From: Hyposmocoma kahamanoa
Lineage: Eukaryota > Arthropoda > Insecta > Lepidoptera > Cosmopterigidae
Direction of reading: 5' to 3'
Assembly (NCBI RefSeq): GCF_003589595.1
Contig: NW_020653852.1
Location: 7,553,429-7,617,428, forward strand
Length of the DNA stretch: 64,000 nucleotides
Position numbers and translations under genes: made by a program. Each line of letters begins with the position of its first letter. Within the stretch, counting starts at the first letter, position 1. Positions 21,101 to 33,100 of this stretch are shown in pieces. The notes under the pieces were generated by a model. That model searched no databases, was not told the DNA's origin, and saw nothing but the letters and a program-made list of their open reading frames with translations.

Positions 21101-24100
21101 TTATTTCCCACCCACCGCTACGCATCACAGCAAAGCAACAACGGCAAATGTGGCCGAACGGTTACCATGCCGGACTGCCAACTGCCACGCAGGGGTCCCA
21201 GGTTCGATTCCCGGGTCGAGAGAAATATTTGTATGGACTACATTTATTTCTCTCGTGAATTTAGGTGTAATTTATGGTTGTCCATGTGTGTGTCCATGGC
21301 ATCCGCGACACAGGGTTTCCCTAGTGTGTGCGTTATTTACTTATTTATTTGAAGGCGCCCATATGTCCCTATTACTTAGCGCACTTCTTGTACAGTCAAG
21401 AGCACGTTAAGCTTGACACTTTGCATTTTGGACCGTTCTTATCGTAAGCGGCATTGAGTTGAATTTAAATCTTAGGTGTCAAGCTTGACGTGCTCTTGAC
21501 CCTATACCAAGTCACATACGTTTTTATAGCTCTCAGTTATACATCTATTTCAGCACCAATGTTGTAAAAATGGTCGCGCCTTTTTGTAAAACGATTTCTT
21601 TGCAATAACAAATTCATGCTCTGATTTAGATAATGATGGTATTCAAGCCACGTGGGTAAAGTATTCCTCGGATGACAAATTGCATAAAACTTACCGCATC
21701 ATGTGGAAAGAGAGTAATATGGGCTCCAAGAGGGATTAAATGAGAACTGATAATGAGAAACTCATCCATCAACCGGCATTTACCCACTAATCTTGGTCCC
21801 TAACGAAGAATTAGTCCAGTTAAAATCTGATTTCAAATAGCATGAAGCAAAATGGCATTTTTATGACATAAATTAATTATAAATAAATTGGTAGTAATAA
21901 ATGCGGAATACATAAAAATTTATGGCTGTCGTCATTGACATAGCTGTCGTAGTGAAATTGTACTACCTCGCCTCGAATTCAAATGTTCCCCCTATGTCGT
22001 CACGTTTTATTATCGTTGGACGACTGTCGTGTCTAGACTGTTCCCATATCACGACTATCTGTCGTGGACGATTTTTTATCGTTGGACGACTGCCGTGACT
22101 AACTGTTCCCACTAGATCGTGACGACAATTTATCGCGTCACGACAGCCTCCTTGTAGTTTGCACGACAAAATCGTTTGCTGCACTGCAGCTGCTTGTATT
22201 TCTATATTTTTATTACACGAAGAAGAGGCATCTCCACATAATACCCACCACCTGTCAATCCTGTAGATTTTCAATGAAAATCGATTCAATAGAAAGGTAA
22301 ATCGAACTGTCCTGATAATAAAGCAACAAATATTTTGTAATAATATATATAATTAAATTTGAACAAAACTCAATTCACTACAAATATTTAGACGTAAATA
22401 GTTTTTGCTCCCGAATTCGGGTTTTAACCCGATTTAAACCCGGCGTTAACAAAGCGCCGGGTTAAAACATAGGCACTTGCCCATCTCTGGCTACGACCCA
22501 ACGTTACTGCAAAGCAAGCAGAGGGCGAGGGGTACGAGAGGGGAGGGCAGGGAGCAGAATACGTGCGGACAGCGTTAAATAAAACGTGAGGACAATAGGA
22601 GCTGCGACAATCTGTCGTCACGTTTTTATCGTGACGTTGTTTTATCGTCTGACGACTGTCGTTCTAGCTGTTCCCACTGTGACGACAGTTTGTCGTTGAA
22701 TCGATAAAAAATCGTGAACGACAGTTAATCGTGTCGTGCTATATGTGGACAACTTCATTTACATATACAAGCCACGACCCTAAACTGTACAACAATCTAT
22801 CGAGTTCTTAGGTTTTCGCGATTGTTACACATAGGAAATGAAACTATTCGGATTTAAATCGCGTATATTTGTTTTTTCAAACAAACCGTCGTTTCGGGCC
22901 CTTTACAGGTCCCATGTCAACCGTGACCATTTCTGTCGTTTCATTTCCTATGTACAACAATCTGTCGTCACGACATAGTAGGAACGCACCCTTAAGATAA
23001 CTCAGTTGACGACGGATTCGATTTGATATCGTACGATTTCTATTCATTTTTATTCACAACACCCGAATCGAACGTCAAACTGTCGTGTTCGAAACCGAAG
23101 CGAAATGACGTCACACCCGTACGATTACTCGAACTTCTCGACCGGCAAAGGCCACAAACGTTATTCAGAACACAGTTATCGAATGAAAGTTACTGAACGT
23201 CGTATTGTTTACAAAACAAGAATGTGTTATGGAAATCTTTTATTATTTTACATAAAATCTTTATTCTGTTCAATTTTATTAATGTATTTCAACGCAAGTC
23301 TAATACATTCCTATATTTTAGGCCTTAAAGGCCTAAAATATAGGAAAAAAAATGTGTGTAAAAGGATTTTCATTTCACCGACTAACTCCGTAAACGCTGT
23401 TGGATAACGATGTCGCATCCGAATCCGAACCGAACGTGTAACAAGAACAGAACGATATCCAATCGAACGATCCGGTTAAAATATCGAAAAGTTCTGAATC
23501 GGGACCCTGAATCGGTTCTATTGCGCGCGTCGAGCGACAGGGCATTGGCCTTATTTCAGAATTATTTTTTTTACAAACGAAATTAAAGCCATATGTAAAA
23601 TGTATATCGTATACGTGTGCCATTTAGTTCAGTTGATATAAAAAATTTTTTGAAAATTGTATCTTACTTATAACGATGCCTTCAAATTAGACGAGAGGTG
23701 GAATATTTTCTTGAAATTTAAATTTAAAATTTAAAAACCTACCTTCCCTACCTTCATTCCAACAGAAAAATAATCATCAAAATTGGTTCACAAATGGCGG
23801 ACTTATCGCGTAACATACATACATAAAAAAACATACAGACGAATTGAGAACCTCCTCCTTTTTTTGAAGTCGGTTAATAGAATGATACACATGATATAAG
23901 TTTTGGAGCTGCTGCAAAAATTTTACCTCCGGAAATTATTTGAAATTTACATTGTTGAAATTTTAATTCTTAACATTATGCTACAAATATTATAATTTAC
24001 CTATAATAAGTGAAAAATATTTAATAAATTGGAGATTTTATGTATACTGCCTTGTACAAAAATCAGTGAATCGAAAATAATATTACTTTGTAATGTGGAT

Positions 24101-27100
24101 AAATTAATACTCAAAAACGAGACATTTCGGAACGCTTTTACAAACGCTTTTACAAACGAAACTTTCGCTCGAGGAGCACGGTACAAACAAATGGGAGCAC
24201 AAGTTTGGTACATAGAATTGAATTTAAATTTTGGGCAGTTTGGAAATTAGATTTCATCTCACTATGCACTTTCACTAGTACCTATTACACCTATAGGGCT
24301 AGCACAATTGGGCGCGACATCTCTCACAGATTTCTCGCGCTTTCTGTCGCTCTAGCGCAAGTTGCGCCATATCCGTGCTAGCCCTATTGGTGCGAGTACG
24401 TTTTTGTATGAAAATTATTTTAAATCAACTACTTCGGACATTGTGGTAACGCGTCAAATAATGCGACATACAAAAACTAGGCACATACCATCTCCATCAA
24501 AAATCTTCTAGTTACCTTCCAAGCAAACTTTTTTAGGTACTAACCGTAAGAGCAATTGCGTATTTGTGATCGCGATATCTAGTAAACTGCTCGTGTTCAT
24601 GTTCAATCGCATTTTGCAGGACTCTCTTGAACTGTCGTAGTTCCTCACTGCGATCGAGTAACGGGTGTCGAACTACAGTTATTTTCTCAGGCCATCTATG
24701 GAAAATAACATTACCCGCACATCACAAAGATAATTTTCCCGTTTTTGCTTGATATCAATTGACACGACAAATAGTCGAGCGCCTGATGGTAAGCGAACGG
24801 GAAAACTTTTGAAGTTTTTTTTTTATAACACCAAGTGACGCGACGAACAAGTCGTGCGCCTGGTGGCAAGCTACACGCCTATCCATAACAGTTGCAGTGC
24901 CACTCAGAGCTTTAAATCGCAAAGATCTCAGGGGCATTGCCACTGCGCCCATCACCTCGAGACATAAGTTGACAAGTCCCATGTGTCTGTAATTTCACCA
25001 GGACCCTTACCCTTCCAAAAAAACATTGCAGTGGCACTTAAATCTTTAAACCGCAAACATCTGTGGGGCACTGTCACAGCACCCGTCACTCTTACACAAA
25101 GTCGACAAGTACAGGGTCAAAAGCACGTCGCGTCGCTTGCGATAACGAGGGTCCAAAGTAAAAAGTGTCAAGCTTGAGGTGCTCCTGACTGTACCACGTA
25201 CCTGTAGCGACACTATCACCTTTAAAAGTGGAACCCAGTAATGCTCACATTGCTGCTTGGCGGCAGAAATACGTAGGTATGGAAGTACTTCTCTGGATCA
25301 ACTCTTTGATGGGTTTACTAAATAATTAAATCATAGTATACCTACGGAGGAGGATACGTGTTGGGTCATCTCTGGACAAGTGACGACCACACGAGAAAAT
25401 TTAATCAGATGTAGGAAATGGGGTGGATGGGAAATGTCCCAAACGTGTTTGATTTCGCCGCTCAAGAGTTTATTTTTGGAGTCACAAAAAGGAGGAAGCA
25501 CCTCTAGTGTAAAATAGTATGTATTAGTTTGTTAAAGTTACTACACATAGTTACAATCTGTATTAGTATCAATATTATAGTGAATTGCGTTTTGTCATAG
25601 TTACTTGTATGTGTAGTTGGTTGCTCTATTTATTTTGTGTATTGCGAATTTAATTATTTTTCATTTTAGTTTATGTTTATTTTTATGCGCGTGTTTTATA
25701 CATCTGCTTGTCCACAACTGCGAGGACAAGATGAAAATTAGTGCTGTGTATGTACGTATGCTCTACACAATGTGTGCTGTGCTTGCTACCCACTCCCCTG
25801 CCAGACAGTAATTGTTAATGTTGCTAATTGTAATTGTTGTAATTTTAATGTCATTGAATAAGTTAGGTACGTTTATGCTCAGGCCACACAGAGGTGGCAG
25901 CGGAAGCGTTCCGGGCGCGGGAGTTTTTGTAATGTACGAGTTTATATGAACCCAGCCACACTGAACCACGTTTCAGTGTGGCAAGGTTAATATAAACTCG
26001 TGGCCAGAGCATTAGGGCGCGTGTCCACGCTAAGAAAAGTCACCGTATAGCTGCTAGAATTCGTGTCGTTTCTACATACGAACTTTGTACACTGCCTCGA
26101 CCCCGGACAAGAAAAAATCTTGTCTAGCTCCGACACGACGCGCTATACCGCTATTGTATGGGGCGGGGTGAGGTGCATTGTCAGTAAACGCGCGTTTATG
26201 CGCGTAGACGGGTGTTGCTTAGTAGTCAATATATACAACAATATATTTCCTCCCACAGTCGGTAGTAAAACGACGGCTACCTGAAAGACTCGTAATGCAC
26301 TCACACATTTTACCCTTTAGGATGCTTTTGTCCAAAGGCATTTGTATCGTGTACATACGCACCATTTTCCCGTCTGCAACAGACACGACATGTTTTCGTG
26401 GCTATATCCGACAAAGTTCTTGTCATGTACCATTCTCATCTTTTCTGTAGCAAACACGTCGAATTTCTTAGCGTGTATACGCGCCCTTAACGTTTTGTGT
26501 GGTGAATAAAAGGTTGAAAGGGTTTAAATGGATCGTATAATTACCTAAGTCCAAGAAAAAGTGTAGGCACATGTACAACTGAAAAGTACGTATGGCACTA
26601 TACCAACAAGAGTAGATAAAGGCGAAGATCTTTGGGAAGACGCAGACGAACCATTTTAGTGAAAGTTATAATGTTTCGTTTTAGTTTACGTGTTTGTAAA
26701 ACTAACCCTGACTTATTAAATTCATAGACAGGTCCTGGCTTCTTAATCCCTTTCAGGTTTTTATATTCCATCAGTCTGAAGAAATCTAGATCCAGTTTAC
26801 TACTCACGAACGTTTCTTTATCACATGTTACGATATTTGGGTAGGCAATCATTAGTCTCGCTGCCTGAAAAAACGAATAACGAACTAAAAATATAAACTA
26901 AACTAATTGGGTAATATTGGGGTAAAAAAAAAATATAAATAAAATAGTTGAATTTTGGAACACGCTGTATTTAAGGAAACAAACAGTCATCAACAGACAG
27001 GTAATAAACCGAAATTGATATACATACAGACCTAGAGTTCCATAAACAAAAACTAAATAAAGATGATAGGCGAAACAAGATCACAAGCAAAAAAGAAGCG

Positions 27101-30100
27101 TATATAAAAAAAGGAAAATAAAACACTTAAATAATTTATGCTACTTAATATACATGTACAAGTACACTAAAAACATAAAAGGAATAAAAAACTAAAACAT
27201 TTTATACGAAGTAATTTTATCACACTACATTTGTTGTTAAAATAAACCTTCTCTTACTCCTACCCTGAAACCTTTGAAGAAATCCCAAATATAACCCATA
27301 ATTACATTATGTATTAAGCCTACGTTCAGTCCGTTCCTCGTTGTTGAGGATCAATTGGCCTATTTAGGCCTTTTACAAAAAAGAAGGTTATGCGTAAAAA
27401 TCTAACCAACCTTGTTGACAGCCTGTCCAATGACGGTGTACTCTCGTCGCAATACATGACCTACAACGCCACAATATGTTCTTCCTGAAATTAGATACTA
27501 GCATAAACGATCAGTCAGATTATCTCGTTTTTTTAGTCGTTAAAAAGACAAACCTGAAGTAACACCAATAGAGACACTAATAATATTACGATCAACAAGT
27601 GTTTCCTTCAAGCAGTAAGCGCATAACAACGCTTCCTGGGCCTCTTCCTCATGTTTCAAGCCTCGCAGGCCGAACACAACCAGGAACATCATGTCTTTGT
27701 CGAACATTGACACTTTGTTCACAAGGCCGCCAGCTTGGGATGAAATGCTGGAAATAATGAGCCGTCTATTTATTTAATCAAAGACCTTATTTCTGTGTTG
27801 TTGTCAAAAGGATCTTTATAAGGCTCTACGTTTTTGGAATACCTACCCATGACCAAAATCCGAAAGAACGGGACGTTAAAAAAAACAATGTTAAGTACTA
27901 CGTCAGTGGTTAGTGTCGGTGAGACTTTAGAAAATGACGTTGTTAGTATAGTGGGCAATTCTACATATGACTTTAATAAGAGTGAAGCAAACGAGGGTAA
28001 TTGAGTTGCTCGCCGCCGCCGCCCGCTTACGCCCGCACCTAGGAGTCTACTCTCATTTAGCGATGTGCGATTGTGAATGATTTCGTTATTCGAATCATGT
28101 CATTCGAATGTCAAATTAGTAACCTACTAATTTTCATATTCGAATGATTTGAATGATCATTAATTACTAATTAGTAGTACTAATCCATAGATTCCATAGA
28201 GCATTTCTGCTCGGGATCACCTAGCCCTTTTTGACATAAAAGTAAATACTGTAAATATGACGGGGACAGGGATATTTTGGTATGGATATGATGAATGAGG
28301 TGTTCCGATATAATGATCATTCGACTCGTGCACCCGACCGAATGGTATTGGCATTCGGTATAGAATCAAAGTCGTGCATCGCATTCGTTCGTAACAATGA
28401 CTGTCATATTGTTTTTTAATTTGCTTGTGTATTACTTATTTGACAGTAATTGTTACAGACGGACGGAGAACGAAAGTACAGGGCCTATACTACAGGGCAA
28501 TCAGGCTTTGGCGAGTAGTTTCCGTCGAGTCACCGCCCAGGAATCTCATGATTAAAGAACACGGAATTCGACTTAAACACATGAGTTGTCCTTTAGCAAA
28601 CATGTCAGAACCTCACAGTAGTTTTCTGTTTTAAAAGAACGGGACGTTCTTTGTGTTTCTAGAGGTTTTTATTTTGTAACCTTGAAGTCAAGAAAAGTAT
28701 TTCCGTCTAGACTCCCTTCTTGGCTATTAAATAATAAATAAATAAATAATAAAGCACTTGTGTTATGGAAATCGGAAACGACGGTACCACAAACACCCAG
28801 ACCCGAGGCAATATAGAACAGTTAGTTTTCTACGCTGACCCGGCCGGGGATCGAACCCGGGACCTCAGAGACGGCGACACTATGAAAACCGTGTGCAAGC
28901 CACTCGACCACGGAGGCCGGTTATTGGTAATAGTAAAGAAGCCACTAACTTATAAACCGTCTTGTAAGCATTATCGACGATGGAAATAAGCACATCCTCA
29001 GTCACAGTCTGCGTTTTAATATTGAGAAATACAACGACCACGTTACGGATCTCCGTAAGGAAGTCCATAGGTTCGTCGTTATCCACGGCTCTGAGTACAG
29101 GAGTTACCATGAATCGACGAAGTTCTGGCCACCAGGTGCTGTGGGCCAGGGCTGCAATCACTGCTGGACGGACTGGAAAAAACTTCTTCTTTTAAATGTT
29201 ATGGCTCCATCGAAATAATCAATGATTTTGCCAATGACAAGTAAAAATAACTATGTACGGTAGTTTAATGGTATTATAAAAATTATACAAAAAAAAAATG
29301 GCGATTTCGCCAATGTCCTATGAGAATTTAAAATCACTGGAAAAAACATAAGAAAGAAAAGAAAAAACTTTTTGTGGAAGTTACGAGGACAGCCGGATGA
29401 TTTTTCATTTTTTTATAATTCTTAGTGACGCGACGAGGAAGTCGTACGCCTGGTGATTAGCTACACGCCTGTCCATAACAGTTGCAGTGCCACCCAGTCA
29501 CAAGGATCAGAGTGCCACTGCCGCTGCGCCCGTCACCTTAAGACATAAGTTGACAAGGCCCATGTGCTGCTTGGCGGCAGAAATAGGTAAGGTGACAATA
29601 CTTCCCTGGATAAACTCATTAACAAGGAGCTCTACTGCTACTAATTAAAAAAAATTAAATATAACACTTGCATTTCAAATATGAGATATATGTTGCAATA
29701 AATAATGACGTCTCTATTTAAATGTTACTGTTAGGCTAAGGTACTTGAACTTTGCAAAATGAAATCTAAAATTAAGCAAAAATATATAAAATATATCTTT
29801 TTCTAATAATTATAAAAAACGAGTGAAGTAATTTCGCAAAAAATAAAAGAATGTCATTGTTCTAAATCATCATAATTTCATTACAACCAATAATAGACCT
29901 AATTTTTAGATTTTTCAAAACAATATAAAAAATACTTACGTGAATATTCTCTGTAATTAAATGTGCTGTCTATGGATTGATTACTCCCTATGCCCTCTAA
30001 AGAGTATGCCGAATTGGACAGCATTTGAATTCTTCGCCTTGTATCTGAACCGAATCATAATGTTTAGTTATGTATACATGTGATGACTGATGATACAGGA

Positions 30101-33100
30101 AGAGCGTAGGTACAGAGAGAAGTCTTGGAAAACTCTACACCAATTAGCAACTGTCATCGTTTCTCCGTTTGGTTTTTTTACTTCATAAGTCTTATTACAC
30201 AGCAATTTTTCCGTATACTGCATAGACATGAGCACCGATAATAAACCAACCGGCCGGCGGCGCGCCGACAAAAGTGTCGGGGGCGGTGGCGTTTCGGCGG
30301 CGCGAGCGCGACCCTAAAACGAATTTGTATATCGGTGTTTGTTTATACAAAAACCGTTATACAAATACTTTTTCAAAGGAAAAAATAAAATAACGTATTT
30401 TCTATAGTAATCAATTTTTTATCAGTTCGATCAGGCGCTCCGATTGTACGCACGCGCACGCTTCCTTATTGTGTATGCGTAGTGAAAATGGCGACGCCAG
30501 AAATTGACAAATTAATTTTTTAAACAAAACATCTTTATCGAGTTCTTAGGTTTTCGCGATTGTTATACATAGGAATGAAACTATTTTTCCGGATTTAAAT
30601 CGCGTATATTTGTTTTTTCAAACAAACCGACGTTTCGGGCCCTTTACAGGTCCCATGGTCACGGTTGACATCTTTAAATATAATCTTTAAATTTAAAACT
30701 AACTCTTATCGCCTATCTATGTCACCTCTGCTGAGGCAGGACGGTATGCTGGCCTATACTGCAGATGACAAAGCAAATCTTTTTGCCTCACTCTTTGCGT
30801 CTGGATCTAATCTTACCACAGGCTGGCTGCAATATGGCGCCAATTCGCATACGCCAAAAAGAGGTACTTAGAACTCTGCGGAATCTAGACGTGAATAAAG
30901 CTAGCGGGCCAGATGGAATTCCAGCACTAGTCCTACGTAACTGTGCGCCTGAGTTGTCTCGTGTTCTCACACGCCTACGCCTGTACCGCCTCTCACTTGA
31001 GACTGGTGTAGTTCCCAGGTCGTGGAAGCTTGCCAAAAAAGGGAATTAGAGCTGACTCAGTCACTTCCATACTCTGCAAGACTATGGAACGTGTACTCAA
31101 CAACCGTTTCCTATCGTACCTCGAAGACAACGACCTCCTCAGTGATCGCCAGTACGGATTCCGACGAGGACGATCTACTGGGGATTTCTTGTGTATGCCT
31201 ATCACATATGGAGCGAGGCTATAAGACACTTGCATTGTCTTTGGATATTTCTAAAGCATTTTATTCTCCATAAAATGGAGTCACTTTGAGCTGACTCAGA
31301 CTTTTCGTGATATACCTATCCATACCGATAGCCGACTGTCTCCAGCTACTTGGAATGGACCTGTCGTCCAATTTGTAGTTCGGCAGATACATTGAATCCA
31401 TGGCCTTTCCAGGGTGAGGTGAGTTACTTCACACCGGGATAAGCACCATATCTTTCTGCGTTAGTTTTAATTATAATTGTAGTATATTTATGAAGGTATT
31501 TCTGTATAAAGTAACGTCATTGTACCATTTTGTGTACTGAGGGTGATTTTGAATAAAACAGTGCTTAACCAACATTCGTGTGTGTCACTATAATAGTGAC
31601 ACTCCCTACCTACCCTTGGGGCACACGAGAGGGGCACTATAACCTGTGCGCGCACAGGAACCTTACAAGTTCAGGTTCTGACTCCAGATCGGCCAGTGTA
31701 CAGGGTTCTCACAGACCTCTGTCACTCGACTTCATCTGGTTCTTCGAGACGCTAGTGCCTCGGGTGAGCCGCCCCGGGTGCACTTACAGTACCCTCCCTA
31801 TTTTTCAGATAGATACCAGAGATGTAGGCACACTCACTTCCCGTTGCGCATTGCACAACTAGCAGTTGCCACCGCTAAGCCGTCGACTCTGAGTCCACTA
31901 TAAAAACTTCTCATTGGTGGCGGAGCTGTAAGCCACGCTCACTTCCCGACGGCAACACCGACAAACGACGTCTCTCCAGTTCCCAAAAACCTAATCGGCT
32001 CGAGGGACCGGAGGATATCTAGCTTATCCTCTACTAGCTCTCCGAAGTAGTGCCGGAGATGCCAGTCGCAGTGTCCTTCGACTCACGTGTCCCGCGCGTC
32101 TCCTCGCATACAGGTTCTCAACTAGACCTCTACAAAGACGCGCTAGCTGCTCACGAGATAGACGCCCCGGACACATGCAAAACCGGGGCAGACAAACATG
32201 TCCATCTCTGCAGCTAACCATAAACCCCAGCGAGTCCATACCCAAGTCCGGGTCCGCCAGGAAGGCGTATCACTGGCGGAGGGCTTGGCCCGGACGCCCG
32301 CTGTACCCTGGTCTTGCCGTCGAGCCCGTAGTCTCTCCGAAAAACCCTATCTCTCGGGTCGGTAGATAGGGACATCTCGGGCCGGTAGATAGGGACAGTT
32401 GCTTCATCTGTACTAAGCACAACTCCGGTCGTGCATGGAGTACTGTTGCCACCTTTAGGATAGCTCTGTTACATACTAATTGGCCACCTTTAATTCAATT
32501 GACAACCGTGCCAAGAAGATTATAGGTGACTCGGAATTAGTGGAGGCGAAGCTGCAGAGCCTAGAACACCGCCGTAAAGTTGCCAGCTTATCGGTATTTT
32601 ACAGGATATATCACGGAGAGTGTGTGATAGAATTAAACGATTTAATTCCGCTTTCCCCTTTCCATGACCGGGGGGCTAGGCGTAGACTTGGGTTCCACCT
32701 CTATGTTGTGGATATTCCAAAGATTCGCACGAAGCGTTACGGTTCCACATTTGTATGGCGAACGGCTATGGAGTGGAATTTCCTGCCTGCAGACTTGTTC
32801 CCTGAACGTTGTAACTTGGGCCTTTTCATGGCAAAAATGAATAGGCATTCATCATTCGTCGACCTCATCGTCACTTTCCATCAGGTGAGATGGAGGTCAA
32901 ATGCGAACTTACATTTTATAAAAAAAAAATTATCTTATAAAAGTCATTTACTGGCGTCGCCATTTTCACATATACAATACAGAAACGTGCGCGTGCGTAC
33001 GGTCAAGAGCACGTCAAGCTTGACACTCAAGACTTAAATCCAACTCTATGCCGCTTACGATACGAACGGTCCAAAGTACAAAATGTCAAGCTTGATGTGC

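Noticed and set aside
21149..21230. tRNA gene
   Set aside because: A and B boxes are part of dispersed SINEs with conserved non-tRNA bodies. The same holds for 12241, 28900, 37923, 38110, 46200, 52540, 54970 and 55033.
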